Counted from the first letter of the stretch, positions 16,320 through 26,069 are shown. The stretch: 64,000 nt of DNA from Thermodesulfovibrionales bacterium (GCA_020062545.1 JAGUWD010000002.1:62001-126000), one strand, 5' to 3'. Notes: generated from the sequence alone by a model not told the origin. Numbers and translations are program-made.

Positions 16320-16709
16320 ATGAAGAAATTGGCGGTATTTACTTTGATCCTGCTTTTAATTGCAGGCATCGCTTATGCAAAGGATTATGAGGTAAAGAAA
16401 AAAGCGGGGGAATATAATGTTGAGGTAAAAATAGACAAAAACCCGCCTATAGTCGGAGATAACAATATCACGGTCGAAGTCAAGGACGCATCCGGCAAAT
16501 ATGTCACCGATGCAAAGGTAAAGGTCGAATACTCCATGCCTGCAATGCCCGGAATGCCGGCAATGAATTACAAGGCAGATACAGTATTAAGCGGAAATGA
16601 ATACAAGGCGAAGATAAATTTTTCGATGTCAGGTGCATGGAATGTCGTAATTAAGATCAGCCGCGCTGGCAAAACAGCATCGCTAAAATTCAATGTTGAC
16701 GCAAGGTAA
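16320..16709 (+). CDS. Exported YtkA/FixH-like protein
   Basis: The ATG at 16320 after AGGAGG gives a clean signal peptide (1-19, ending AYA); the longer reading from 16284 runs through the pseudogene relic and is rejected. The 129-residue product has an immunoglobulin-like YtkA-type beta domain (GEYNVEVKIDKNPP, VEYSMPAMPGMPAMNYK, GAWNVVIKIS). Met-Pro repeats (MPAMPGMPAM, about 75-84) could bind copper. It overlaps the outer-membrane factor gene by 17 bp, so it belongs to the cusCBA-type operon. A periplasmic copper-chaperone role is inferred. Confidence 0.82.
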   Translation: MKKLAVFTLILLLIAGIAYAKDYEVKKKAGEYNVEVKIDKNPPIVGDNNITVEVKDASGKYVTDAKVKVEYSMPAMPGMPAMNYKADTVLSGNEYKAKINFSMSGAWNVVIKISRAGKTASLKFNVDAR

Positions 16710-18000
16710 AAGTAATAGGTTAAGGTTGAGAAATTTAATTTCTCTTATACTAAATATCTTAACCTTAGCCTCTCCTGTATTTGCCGAGGAATTAAATCTT
16801 CAGCAACTGATTGACGAGGCATTGAAGAACAATCATGAAATCCTTATTGCCAAAGCAAAAATAAATACCTCGAAATTCAGAATACCGCAGGCAAAGAGCC
16901 TTCCCGACCCGATGTTTATGTTCGGTTATCAGAATGAAGGCTTCAGGAAACTCTATAACTTCTCTGAGTCCCCTGATTCTCAGTGGATGTTCTCTGCGTC
17001 GCAAACATTCCCTTTCCCGGGGAAATTATCTCTGAAAGGTGAAATGGCTTCATGGGATGCTGAAAGCCAGAAGGCATTCTCCGAAGTCATCAGGTTAAAA
17101 ACCATAACACGTGTCAAAGAGCTTTATTATGATCTGTTCCTTGCATATAAGAATATCGACCTTATCAAAGACAGAACCATTCTCTTTTCGAGGATAGAGG
17201 ATGCAGCACTTTCAAGATATTCAGCAGGAATGGCCCCACAGCAAGAGGTATTAATGGCTCAGACAGAAAAGTATATGCTCCTTGAGAAAGAGACAATGCT
17301 CAGACAAAAAATACAATCCACAGAAGCGATGCTTAATACCACTATAGGCAGGGATGTCAGCTCGCCCCTCGGCAGGCCTGCTGAAGTGTCATATACCATA
17401 TTCCCGCAAAACATGGAGGGGCTAATCAATACAGCATATGCAAATTCCCCTGAGATAAGGGTCAGAGAGAAAATGATCAGAGGGGCAGAGGCAAAGGTTG
17501 AAATGGCTAAAAGGGAATACTATCCTGACTTTACAATCAACGGCAGCTATTTTTTAAGAAATAAAGAAGTGCCTGATATGTGGAGTCTTACAACTACCAT
17601 TAATATCCCGATCTTTTATAAGACAAAACAGAAACAGGCAGTCAATGAGGCAGAGGCATCACTGTCAGAGGCAAGGCATGAGCTCGAATCAACCAAAATA
17701 ATGCTGTCTTCAGCAATCAGGGACAATTACTCCATGCTCAGGACAGCAGAAAAATTAATGGAATTATACAAAAACGGATTAATCCCAAAAACATATCAGG
17801 ATTTTGAGGCTGCCCTTGCAGGGTATATCACCGGAAAGGTTGAAGCCATTACCGTTATATCGAGGCTGAAATCCCTTATTGAGTTCGAAACATTATACTG
17901 GAATCAGTTCGTCGAGAGGGAAAAGGCAGTAGCACGGATTGAGGCGATAACAGGCGTTGAGCGTCAAGCGTCAGGTGTTAAGGGTCAGGAGGGGAAATGA
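16693..18000 (+). CDS. Outer-membrane efflux factor (TolC/CusC family)
   Basis: The 435-residue protein has an N-terminal signal region ending SPVFA and two outer-membrane-efflux repeats rich in helices (LNLQQLIDEALKNNHEI near 35; the repeat starts again near 230). It forms the outer-membrane tunnel of a tripartite pump. The start overlaps the YtkA-like gene by 17 bp and the stop overlaps the membrane-fusion gene (ATGA). The last residues (VERQASGVKGQEGK) are encoded by a 7-bp repeat array, so the C-terminus has probably been extended by repeat growth. An internal inverted repeat lies in the signal-peptide region. Confidence 0.9.
   Translation: MLTQGKSNRLRLRNLISLILNILTLASPVFAEELNLQQLIDEALKNNHEILIAKAKINTSKFRIPQAKSLPDPMFMFGYQNEGFRKLYNFSESPDSQWMFSASQTFPFPGKLSLKGEMASWDAESQKAFSEVIRLKTITRVKELYYDLFLAYKNIDLIKDRTILFSRIEDAALSRYSAGMAPQQEVLMAQTEKYMLLEKETMLRQKIQSTEAMLNTTIGRDVSSPLGRPAEVSYTIFPQNMEGLINTAYANSPEIRVREKMIRGAEAKVEMAKREYYPDFTINGSYFLRNKEVPDMWSLTTTINIPIFYKTKQKQAVNEAEASLSEARHELESTKIMLSSAIRDNYSMLRTAEKLMELYKNGLIPKTYQDFEAALAGYITGKVEAITVISRLKSLIEFETLYWNQFVEREKAVARIEAITGVERQASGVKGQEGK
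17954..17988. repeat. In-frame 7-bp array at the 3' end of the outer-membrane factor gene
   Basis: Five heptads of the GCGTCAA type encode the C-terminal low-complexity tail just before the overlap with the next gene. Confidence 0.8.
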
Positions 18001-19226
18001 AAAAAAGAAAATTATTAATAATTGCAACAGGATTAATTTTAATTGCAGGTCTTTTATTGTATTTTTCAAAGGCAATATCTCTAAACACTATTTTTAAAAA
18101 CAAAAGTGCGGAATCCGCAAAAACACAGCCTTCAGAGCATCAGGGACATACCGGCGGTGCCATCCAGACTCAAACACAACAGCCCTCGGATACACAGGCT
18201 GCAGAAGAAGAGCCTCCCACAGTAGAAATACCTCCGGAAAAACAACAAATGATAGGAGTAAAAACAGTCGAGGTATCCGTAAAACCCCTTCAAAAGATCA
18301 TCAGGACGGTCGGACGCATTGAATACGACGAGCGCAGGTTATATACCATCAATACGAAATTCGAAGGATGGATAGAAAAGCTCTACGTGGATTACACGGG
18401 AAGATATGTTAAAAAAGGAGAGCCTCTCGCTGATATTTACAGTCCTGAGCTTTTCGCAACACAGCAGGAATTCATAAATCTCCTGAAGTGGTCAAAACAG
18501 AACACAGAAGACAAGAGACAGAAGACAGAGATTGGGACGATGCTCTCAAGAGATGCTGAATCAATAATTGAGGCAGCCAGACAAAGATTGAGACTCTGGG
18601 ATATAACAGACAGCCAGATTAAGAAAATCGAGGAGACCGGAAAACCTGTAAGAACACTTACTGTTTACAGTCCTGTAAACGGCTATATCTTGCAGAAGAC
18701 GGCATTGCAAGGCATGCGTGTAATGCCTGGAGAGAAGCTCTTTGATGTCGCTGATTTATCAAATGTCTGGATTATCTCTGATATTTATGAATATGAATTG
18801 TCACTTATTAAAACAGGGCAACGGGCAAATATCAGCCTAAGTTACTTCCCGGGCAAAGAATTTTCATCAACGATTGATTATGTATACCCTACCCTTTCAG
18901 GCGAAACAAGGACAGCAAAAGTAAGATTCTCAATCCCAAATCCCGGAGGACAGCTTAAACCACAGATGTTTACCAATGTGGAAGTAAAGATCAATCTCGG
19001 CAAAAGGCTTGCTATTCCTGAGGATGCGGTTATTGATACTGGTGTAAGACAGATCGTTTATGTGGATAAGGGAGAAGGATATTTTGAGCCGAGAGAAGTT
19101 ATGCTGGGACTCAAGGCTGACGGGATGGTGGAGGTTTTAAAAGGCCTCAAGGCAGGAGAAAAGATAGCATCGGCAGCAAACTTCCTCATCGATTCAGAGG
19201 CAAAGCTGAAGGGAATTGTAAAATAA
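17997..19226 (+). CDS. cusB: Periplasmic adaptor (membrane fusion) protein, CusB type
   Basis: The 409-residue protein has an N-terminal membrane anchor (about 5-24) and a polar linker with EHQGHTGG. CusB-type beta-barrel, lipoyl and hairpin regions follow (VKTVEVSVKPLQKIIRTVGRIEYDE..., YSPELFATQQEF, VYSPVNGYILQK, LSYFPGKEF). It joins the inner-membrane pump to the outer-membrane factor and in CusB also captures Cu(I)/Ag(I). A 7-bp array encodes NTEDKRQKTEIG in the alpha-hairpin, a place able to accept length change. It overlaps the previous stop and ends 2 bp before the pump gene. Confidence 0.88.
   Translation: MKKRKLLIIATGLILIAGLLLYFSKAISLNTIFKNKSAESAKTQPSEHQGHTGGAIQTQTQQPSDTQAAEEEPPTVEIPPEKQQMIGVKTVEVSVKPLQKIIRTVGRIEYDERRLYTINTKFEGWIEKLYVDYTGRYVKKGEPLADIYSPELFATQQEFINLLKWSKQNTEDKRQKTEIGTMLSRDAESIIEAARQRLRLWDITDSQIKKIEETGKPVRTLTVYSPVNGYILQKTALQGMRVMPGEKLFDVADLSNVWIISDIYEYELSLIKTGQRANISLSYFPGKEFSSTIDYVYPTLSGETRTAKVRFSIPNPGGQLKPQMFTNVEVKINLGKRLAIPEDAVIDTGVRQIVYVDKGEGYFEPREVMLGLKADGMVEVLKGLKAGEKIASAANFLIDSEAKLKGIVK
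18499..18533. repeat. In-frame 7-bp array in the adaptor gene
   Basis: Four clear heptads of the AGAAGAC type plus a degenerate fifth encode a charged loop inside the predicted alpha-hairpin. Confidence 0.8.
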
Positions 19227-19228
19227 TA

Positions 19229-22200
19229 ATGATCGCAAAGATAATAGAATACAGCGCAAGAAACAAGTTCATCATCTTTTTGCTTGTGTTTTTTTTATTC
19301 GCATGGGGATACTGGGCATTAAAAAAGACTCCCCTCGATGCAATACCGGATTTGAGCGACACGCAAGTAATCATCTACACTGAATGGACGGGGAGAAGCC
19401 CTGACCTTGTAGAAGACCAGATAACATATCCCATAACATCCACTCTCCTCGCTGCTCCAAAGGTGCAGGCTGTGCGCGGTTTTTCTTTCCTCGGAAGCTC
19501 GTTTATCTATGTCATCTTTGAGGAAGGTACAAACATATACTGGGCAAGAAGCAGGGTATTGGAATATCTCCAGGCAGTAAAAAACAAGATCCCTGCTGAT
19601 GTCAACCCTGTGTTAGGGCCTGATGCAACCAGCGTTGGGTGGGGTTTTTCCTATGCAGTAGTAGATGAGACAGGTCAGCATGATCTCTCAGAACTCCGCT
19701 CTGTTCAGGACTATAACATAAAACTTGCCCTCGAAAGCATTCCCGGGGTCTCTCAGGTTGCAAGCATCGGCGGATTTGTAAAACAGTATCAAATAACCAT
19801 AGACCCGAACCGCCTTTTGGCATACAACCTCCCGATAACAAAGGTTATGGAGGCCATAAAAAAGAGCAACAGGGATGTGGAAGGAAGGGTGCTGGAATTC
19901 TCAGGGATTGAATACATGGTGAGGGGAAGGGGATACATAAAAAATCTTGACGACCTGAAAAACATCCCTGTAGGCACAAACGGAGTTGGAACTCCTGTAT
20001 TTTTAAAAGACATTGCACGCATACAATTGGGGCCAGAGATAAGAAGGGGACTTACAGAGCTTGATGGAAAAGGTGAAGTAGCAGGAGGAATTGTAGTTGT
20101 CAGATTCGGCGAGAACGTCCTTAATGTCATAGAGCGGGTTAAAGAGAAGATCAAGAATGACATTGCGCCAAGCCTCCCAAAAGGAATGAAGATTATTACA
20201 ACCTATGACAGGTCCGACCTGATACACCGTTCCATCGATACGCTTAAAGAAGAGATATTAAGGCTTTCGATAGCAGTCAGCGCTGTATGCATCGTATTTC
20301 TGTTCCATCTGCCGAGCGCCTTCGTAGTTATCCTCACACTGCCTGTAGCAATTATCATCTCATTCATATGTATGTATTATCTTGGTGTAACCTCAAATAT
20401 CATGAGTCTGAGCGGCATCGCCATCGCCATCGGAGCGATGGTTGATGCGTCCATCATAATGGTGGAAAATGCACATAAAAAACTTGAGGAATGGGAAGAA
20501 CACGGCAGGCAGGGCAGCCGCATAGATGTAATAATTGATGCTGCAAAAGAGGTAGGCCCTTCCCTCTTCTTTTCGCTTCTTGTTATAACAGTCGGCTTCC
20601 TGCCTGTATTCACACTGCAGGCACAGGCAGGCAGGCTTTTTAAACCACTCGCATATACCAAAACCTTTGCTATGCTATTCTCGTCCTTCCTTGCCATAAC
20701 CCTTACGCCGGTTTTGATGAGTATGTTCATACGAGGGAAAATAAGACCTGAGGAAAAGAACCCGATAAGCATCATACTCCACAAAATCTATGAGCCTATT
20801 GCAAAGTTAGCACTGCGGTTTAAAAAGACGGTTATCATCATTGCAGTAATTATTATGGCGATTACAGCGTATCCTTTCATAAAGCTCGGCTCGGAATTCA
20901 TGCCTCCTCTTTATGAAGGTTCGCTTTTTTATATGCCTGTGACAGCACCTGCCGCATCTATATCAGAGGCATCAAAGCTGCTCCAGATGCAGGATAAGAT
21001 ACTAAAAAATATTCCGGAAGTTGAACAGGTCTTTGGAAAGGCTGGCCGTGCAGAGACAGCTACCGACCCTGCACCTCTTGAAATGTTCGAGACAGTCATA
21101 AACCTTAAACCCGAATCTAAGTGGAGACCGGGAGTAACCGTAGAAAGCCTGAAGAACGAAATGAATGACGCCCTCACTATACCGGGAGTTGCAAATTCAT
21201 TTACAATGCCCATCAAAGCCCGTATCGATATGCTTTCTACAGGCATAAGAACGCCTGTAGGCATTAAGGTTCTCGGCCCCCGGCTTGGCGAGATTGAAAA
21301 AATAGGCATGGAGATAGAGAATGTCGTAAAAGACATCCCCGGCACGCGGAGCGCATATGCTGAAAGGGTCACAACAGGATATTTCCTTGACTTCAACATA
21401 AAGCGTGAAGAAGCAGCACGATACGGCCTGACTGTCGATGATATGCAGGAAGTGATACAATCTGCTGTTGGCGGGATGAACCTAACCTCCACAGTGGAAG
21501 GAAGGGAAAGGTATCCTGTAAATGTCAGATACTCAAGGGAACTGAGGGATGATGTGGAAAAACTCAAAAGAGTACTTGTGCCTGTAATGAATAGTCAGCA
21601 GTCAGCAGCCGTCAGTCAACAGTCAGGCATGACAACTACACAACCTGCACCTATGAGAATCCTTCAAGTCCCTCTCGGTGAGCTGGCAGATATAAAAATA
21701 GTAAGAGGTCCGACAGGCATAAAAAGCGAAGAGGGGCTTCTGGCATCGTATGTATATATAGATTTCTCAGGCAGGGATGTGGGTGGATATGTCGAGGAGG
21801 CGAAAAAGAAAGTTGCATCTTTAAAGATTCCAGAGGGCTATCGTCTTGAATGGAGCGGCGAGTATGAATACCTTGTTAAGACACATGAAAGATTGAAACT
21901 CGTCATTCCTCTTACAGCACTTATAATCTTTGTACTCATCTACTTCAATACAAAGTCTGTTACAAAAACAATGATAGTATTGTTAGCTGTCCCCTTCTCC
22001 CTTGTAGGCTCGTTCTGGTTTCTTTACATGCTTAACTACAACATGAGCATTGCCGTATGGGTTGGCATAATAGCCCTTGCAGGTCTCGATGCAGAAACGG
22101 GTGTTGTAATGCTGCTCTATCTCGAACTTGCCCATGAGAAATGGAAAAAAGAAGGAAAACTAAATTCAATCAATGACCTGAAGGAATCAGTCATGTATGG

Positions 22201-22414
22201 CGCAGTAAAAAGAATCAGGCCGAAGATAATGACAGTCAGCGTAATTCTCGCAGGACTTATACCCATCATGTTCAGCCACGGAACAGGAGCCGATGTAATG
22301 AAGAGAATCGCAGCTCCAATGGTCGGCGGCGTAATCACATCCACCATCCTTGAGTTGATAATCTATCCCGCAATATATATGATATGGAAAGGAAGAGAGT
22401 TTAAGAAAGGTTAA
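19229..22414 (+). CDS. cusA: Heavy-metal RND efflux pump, CusA type
   Basis: The 1061-residue proton-driven inner-membrane pump exports Cu(I)/Ag(I). CusA-family features are the DAIPDLSDTQVIIYTEW start, GAMVDASIIMVENAHKKLEEWE in the central membrane region, and TMPIKARIDMLSTGIRTP, the Met-containing stretch of the Cus clade. Twelve membrane helices are expected. A 7-bp array (21594-21628) adds the residues NSQQSAAVSQQSG to a periplasmic loop near residue 790. Only 2 bp separate it from the adaptor gene. The 3' end overlaps the convergent TIGR02757 gene by 14 bp. A monovalent-cation substrate is favoured by clade and by copA next door. Confidence 0.93.
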   Translation: MIAKIIEYSARNKFIIFLLVFFLFAWGYWALKKTPLDAIPDLSDTQVIIYTEWTGRSPDLVEDQITYPITSTLLAAPKVQAVRGFSFLGSSFIYVIFEEGTNIYWARSRVLEYLQAVKNKIPADVNPVLGPDATSVGWGFSYAVVDETGQHDLSELRSVQDYNIKLALESIPGVSQVASIGGFVKQYQITIDPNRLLAYNLPITKVMEAIKKSNRDVEGRVLEFSGIEYMVRGRGYIKNLDDLKNIPVGTNGVGTPVFLKDIARIQLGPEIRRGLTELDGKGEVAGGIVVVRFGENVLNVIERVKEKIKNDIAPSLPKGMKIITTYDRSDLIHRSIDTLKEEILRLSIAVSAVCIVFLFHLPSAFVVILTLPVAIIISFICMYYLGVTSNIMSLSGIAIAIGAMVDASIIMVENAHKKLEEWEEHGRQGSRIDVIIDAAKEVGPSLFFSLLVITVGFLPVFTLQAQAGRLFKPLAYTKTFAMLFSSFLAITLTPVLMSMFIRGKIRPEEKNPISIILHKIYEPIAKLALRFKKTVIIIAVIIMAITAYPFIKLGSEFMPPLYEGSLFYMPVTAPAASISEASKLLQMQDKILKNIPEVEQVFGKAGRAETATDPAPLEMFETVINLKPESKWRPGVTVESLKNEMNDALTIPGVANSFTMPIKARIDMLSTGIRTPVGIKVLGPRLGEIEKIGMEIENVVKDIPGTRSAYAERVTTGYFLDFNIKREEAARYGLTVDDMQEVIQSAVGGMNLTSTVEGRERYPVNVRYSRELRDDVEKLKRVLVPVMNSQQSAAVSQQSGMTTTQPAPMRILQVPLGELADIKIVRGPTGIKSEEGLLASYVYIDFSGRDVGGYVEEAKKKVASLKIPEGYRLEWSGEYEYLVKTHERLKLVIPLTALIIFVLIYFNTKSVTKTMIVLLAVPFSLVGSFWFLYMLNYNMSIAVWVGIIALAGLDAETGVVMLLYLELAHEKWKKEGKLNSINDLKESVMYGAVKRIRPKIMTVSVILAGLIPIMFSHGTGADVMKRIAAPMVGGVITSTILELIIYPAIYMIWKGREFKKG
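21594..21628. repeat. In-frame 7-bp array inside cusA
   Basis: Five heptads of the GTCAGCA type encode a Ser/Gln-rich loop insertion in a periplasmic domain of the pump. Confidence 0.85.
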
Positions 22415-23228
22415 AAAAACTACACTCCTTACAATTCATTCTGCTGCATACCTTTGATATTCCTTGATGACAGAGGGCAAAGTCGTACTTGAGAGGGTCT
22501 TCAGGATCAAACCATTTCAAAGCCTCTGTAATCTCAACAGCCATCTTCCAGTCCTGAGATGACCTCTTCGTAAAACCGAGACATTTAGATATTCGTGCTA
22601 TATGTGTATCAAGAGGAATAACAAGCTTATTCTTTGGAACTCCTTTCCATATTCCGAAATCGATATCCCTGTCCCTAATCATCCATCTCAAAAAAAGATT
22701 CATCCTCTTACATGCACTGCCTTTCTTAGGTGAAGGGAAAAACTGGAGAAAACCAACGGGCTTAATGTTTTTGCCATACACAGGCGATGTGTCTGTGCTC
22801 AATAAAGACTCCACAAATCCTGTTAATCCGATACCGATATTTTGATCATCACTCCAGCAATGAAGCTTAAAAAGGACATCAAGCCGCTTATATTTTTTTA
22901 AAGCCATGTTTAATACATACAGAAGACAGATAATATCACTGTTCTCATTGAACCTGTACTTGATGCCTGAAAACAGATGTCCATGTCTCTTTAAGTTGAA
23001 GTCTAACAGAAAATCATAAGGACTCCCACCCATTGTGGAAAGTATCTTCTTTACCACAGTCTTGAACAGATCCACCCTGCCGTAAGCAAAGCAAGATGCA
23101 ATGAAACCGGAGACCTCAATGTCTTCAGGTCTCTTATACTGATGCGGAAATTCTATAGGGTCATGAAGGATCCTTTCCTTGAAGTCATATGTATTGTAAA
23201 GCCTGTCGAGGGTCTGCTTTAAACTCAT
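22401..23228 (-). CDS. TIGR02757/DUF2400 family protein
   Basis: The 275-residue protein has the family's opening ([21 protein letters not shown]) and [16 protein letters not shown]. It also has [16 protein letters not shown] and a C-terminal Cys set ([17 protein letters not shown]) that could bind zinc or an iron-sulfur cluster. The LDTHIARI motif and helical content resemble the helix-hairpin-helix DNA glycosylase fold, so a nucleic-acid role is plausible, but no activity is established that I know. It overlaps the end of yajQ by 4 bp, so both are one transcript, and converges on cusA. Confidence 0.85.
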   Translation of the reverse strand: MSLKQTLDRLYNTYDFKERILHDPIEFPHQYKRPEDIEVSGFIASCFAYGRVDLFKTVVKKILSTMGGSPYDFLLDFNLKRHGHLFSGIKYRFNENSDIICLLYVLNMALKKYKRLDVLFKLHCWSDDQNIGIGLTGFVESLLSTDTSPVYGKNIKPVGFLQFFPSPKKGSACKRMNLFLRWMIRDRDIDFGIWKGVPKNKLVIPLDTHIARISKCLGFTKRSSQDWKMAVEITEALKWFDPEDPLKYDFALCHQGISKVCSRMNCKECSFFNLS

Positions 23229-23722
23229 CTATAATTAGCAAACTGCAAGGCTATCCCGAAGTCCTTTTCCTTAAGCTTCGCCATAATCGCCTGAAGGTCG
23301 TCTATCTTCTTTGCCTTTACGCGCACCTGATCTTTCTGTATCTCAGCACTAACTTTCAGCTTGGTGTCTTTTATCAGCTTTACTATTTCCTTTGCCTTCT
23401 CCTGCGGGATTCCCTGTTGAAGCGTAATGAGCTGTCTGACGGTATTACCGGCTGCCGGCTCAATTTTGCCGTAGGTCAATGCCTTCAAAGAAACTCCTCT
23501 CTTAACGAGCTTTGTTTGCAGTATATCGATAACGCTTTTCAGTTTCATCTCGTCGTCAGAAATAAGAGTGATAGTACCCTTACCCCTGTCCAATTCAATG
23601 CTGCTCTTGCTTCCCTTGAAGTCAAACCTCTGACCTATCTCCTTCATCGCCTGATCTACTGCGTTCAATACCTCCTGCATATTCACTTCGCATACAACAT
23701 CGAATGAATGTTCATCTGCCAT
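23225..23722 (-). CDS. yajQ: YajQ family nucleotide-binding protein
   Basis: The 165-residue cytoplasmic protein has the family sequence [32 protein letters not shown] and [16 protein letters not shown]. YajQ proteins have two RNA-recognition-like folds; some members bind cyclic di-GMP or nucleic acid. A GGAGGT ribosome site precedes the ATG at 23722. It follows a 55-codon zinc-ribbon ORF by 11 bp. The nearby GGDEF protein makes a cyclic-di-GMP link conceivable, but nothing in the sequence shows it. Confidence 0.92.
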   Translation of the reverse strand: MADEHSFDVVCEVNMQEVLNAVDQAMKEIGQRFDFKGSKSSIELDRGKGTITLISDDEMKLKSVIDILQTKLVKRGVSLKALTYGKIEPAAGNTVRQLITLQQGIPQEKAKEIVKLIKDTKLKVSAEIQKDQVRVKAKKIDDLQAIMAKLKEKDFGIALQFANYR

Positions 23723-23733
23723 TTTTACCTCCG

Positions 23734-23901
23734 TTACTCCATTTTCTCGAGACTTTCTATAGTTGCCTTCAACATTTCTTCTGGATCAGGTTTACAAACA
23801 GGACAGTATGGCTCCCCCAGGTCCAGAGGGCATACATGCCCTCATTCCGGGCAGCACGTACACTCACTCACAGGCTGTTTGCAAACAGGACATATTTCCA
23901 T
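23734..23901 (-). CDS. Small zinc-ribbon protein interrupted by in-frame UGA at a cysteine position
   Basis: The ATG at 23901-23899 opens a 55-codon frame. It begins [19 protein letters not shown], meets TGA at codon 20 (23844-23842), and continues [18 protein letters not shown] with a helical tail to TAA at 23736-23734. The cysteine spacing (CPVC, CxCC, CP-E-x-G-x-x-C, CPVC) predicts Cys at codon 20 in a CPxCG zinc knuckle. The frame is open on both sides and ends 11 bp before yajQ. It may be selenocysteine, a Cys-to-stop point mutation, or a base-call error. A short GGGCA/TGCCC hairpin lies right after the UGA, closer than usual for a SECIS. Confidence 0.6.
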
Positions 23902-23949
23902 GATTTTCAATTATATCATATCCTTAAAATACCTATTCCAAAATTAATA

Positions 23950-23978
23950 TTGACATTGTTCCCGGGTTTCTAAATAAT
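23950..23978 (+). promoter_or_regulatory. Predicted sigma-70 promoter of the GGDEF gene
   Basis: TTGACA (23950-23955) is followed after 17 nt by AATAAT (23973-23978), about 75 nt before the chosen start at 24057. The intergenic region is divergent to the yajQ group. Confidence 0.5.
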
Positions 23979-24056
23979 AGTAGCAAATAAAATATAATTT
24001 ACTAACCTGTTTACAGCGCAAAAAATTTGCTTGGGGGACATTTAGTTGGGGGATAC

Positions 24057-26069
24057 ATGTCCATAAATCTCGAGTTTATTGACATTGCACTTCTGTCAAG
24101 CGTACTGGATGCTATTTCAGAGATCAGCGACTTCTCCTTTTCAACATACGACAGCAGCGGGGCATTGCTCATTCCATTCAAGCGTGAAGACAAACTGATT
24201 TCTCAGATAAAGGCGTATGCATCGGGGAAGGATGAACACGAAAAATTCATTCGCAGCGGGATAGAAAGGGCAGTGATAAGAAAGGAGGCCTCTGTTTTCA
24301 AAGGACCTGCCAACCAGCATCATCTTTTTATCCCGGTCATTATAGACAACGACAAAATAGTCCTTGTAAGCAGTGCATTTTATCTTGTACGGAGCGAATT
24401 TGAGGATTTTGTTATCAAAAGAGGACAGAATTTCGGCTTTTCGCCGCCGAAAATGGAATCATGGGTTGATGTGATCGCCGTAAAAGACTATGCCTCTGTC
24501 CAGAAAGTTGCATCACACCTCAAATCCCTGTTGGAAAACATTCTGAGAAGCAGCTACGAAAGGAATCTGAACCACAAGAGATACCAATGGGCTAAAACCC
24601 TTATAGATGTACTGTACAATATGCAATTACCTGCCCCTATAAAGGATGTCCACTCATTAATTGTTGATGCACTGTTGTTCTTATTCCATGTTGACACGGT
24701 CTCTATAATGGTCAAAGAGAGGAATTTCTTCAAGACGGTTATGTCCTCCGGGAAACTGAGGGATGATGTGATATCTCTCTACATAGAAGATAACAACCAC
24801 ATGATTTCACGCGCCATCGAGGGCTTAAAGCCAACGTCCACCAATGATATCGCCGAAATATCCAGACTTGGCTTCCCCGACAGTATCAATTCAATGCATA
24901 TCTTCCCTATTGCATGCAAGGATTGCACGCACGGCGTAATAGCCATATACAATTCTGTTATCTCACGGGAAGAGGCATACAGCATATTAGAGTTTTGCAA
25001 GCTCGTCTGCCTCGTATTTAAGGCAAACATCCTTCATAATGCCTATGACGAATGCATCAATGACATGCATATATTAAACACCTCTGTAACTAAACTGGCG
25101 CCGCAACTGCATAACCCTGATTTACTTTATGAATCGATTGTAGACACTGCCACCGAACTTCTGACTGCTGAAAAGGGGTCATTAATGCTGCCTGAAGGGG
25201 ACAGCCTGCTGATAAAGGCTGTGAAGGGTATAAACAAGTGGCTTGCGCATGGAATTCGGATAAAGTCAGGCGAAGGGATTGCAGGGAGGGTATTCAAGGA
25301 TGGAGCCCCCCTCTTTATAAAAGATGTTAACAAGATGGAACTGCCGCACATAAAACCAAAGCCCCATTATAAAACAGGCTCCTTTGTAAGCGTGCCTTTG
25401 AAGTTCGCATCCGAGACCATGGGTGTCCTCAATGTTACCGATAAAACAACAGGCAAGGAATTTACGGAGCGGGATTTTAACCTCCTTAACCAATTTGCAT
25501 CTTACGCCTCGATCTCATTGAAGGTGTCCAATTATTACAATCTTGCGGAACAGATGAAGGAGCTTTCCATCACAGATCATTTAACCGGTTTATTTAACAG
25601 GCGGTACTTTCAGGAGCGTTTTACAGAAGAAATTCACCGTTCAGAGCGTTATAACCTTATTTTTTCGCTGGCAATATTCGACATCGACGATTTTAAGCTC
25701 CTCAACGATACAGAAGGACACCTTGCAGGCGACAGTGTCCTGAAAGAGCTATCGCGTATTGCCAGGGAGTGCCTGAGGGCAAATGATGTCCTTTGCAGGT
25801 TTGGGGGGGAAGAGTTTGCAATCCTCATGCCCCAGACGCACAAAGACGAGGCATTTATAGTCACAGAAAGGATAAGAAATAACATAAAAGAGTCCCTTAT
25901 TTACAGGTTCAAAAAATTCCCGCGTCCTGCGATAACGGTCAGCATAGGGCTGGCATCCTTCCCCGAAGACGGCAGGAGCGTCAACGAGATGATAAGAAAC
26001 GCCGACATCGCCCTGTATCAGGCAAAAGAATCCGGCAAGGACAGGACTGTACTTTTCAGTATATCCTAA
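24057..26069 (+). CDS. GAF/GGDEF signalling protein (diguanylate cyclase)
   Basis: The ATG at 24057, preceded by GGGGG, is chosen over the upstream TTG at 24027. About 670 residues, soluble. An N-terminal sensory region of unclear fold (about 1-160) leads to a GAF-like region (about 190-330), a second GAF domain (about 345-490, with AEKGSLMLPEGD, GEGIAGRVF and GVLNVTDK), and a C-terminal GGDEF domain (about 500-670). The active-site signature is GGEEF in CRFGGEEFAIL, so it should make cyclic di-GMP. No EAL domain follows. It heads a block of signalling genes, but a 27-bp gap and no overlap with the next gene leave the operon open. Confidence 0.9.
   Translation: MSINLEFIDIALLSSVLDAISEISDFSFSTYDSSGALLIPFKREDKLISQIKAYASGKDEHEKFIRSGIERAVIRKEASVFKGPANQHHLFIPVIIDNDKIVLVSSAFYLVRSEFEDFVIKRGQNFGFSPPKMESWVDVIAVKDYASVQKVASHLKSLLENILRSSYERNLNHKRYQWAKTLIDVLYNMQLPAPIKDVHSLIVDALLFLFHVDTVSIMVKERNFFKTVMSSGKLRDDVISLYIEDNNHMISRAIEGLKPTSTNDIAEISRLGFPDSINSMHIFPIACKDCTHGVIAIYNSVISREEAYSILEFCKLVCLVFKANILHNAYDECINDMHILNTSVTKLAPQLHNPDLLYESIVDTATELLTAEKGSLMLPEGDSLLIKAVKGINKWLAHGIRIKSGEGIAGRVFKDGAPLFIKDVNKMELPHIKPKPHYKTGSFVSVPLKFASETMGVLNVTDKTTGKEFTERDFNLLNQFASYASISLKVSNYYNLAEQMKELSITDHLTGLFNRRYFQERFTEEIHRSERYNLIFSLAIFDIDDFKLLNDTEGHLAGDSVLKELSRIARECLRANDVLCRFGGEEFAILMPQTHKDEAFIVTERIRNNIKESLIYRFKKFPRPAITVSIGLASFPEDGRSVNEMIRNADIALYQAKESGKDRTVLFSIS

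Noticed and set aside
10888-23844. Genome-wide reassignment of UGA to an amino acid
   Set aside because: Many genes end in TGA with an immediate or overlapping downstream start (for example 18000, 29489, 30871, 38340), so UGA is an ordinary stop here.
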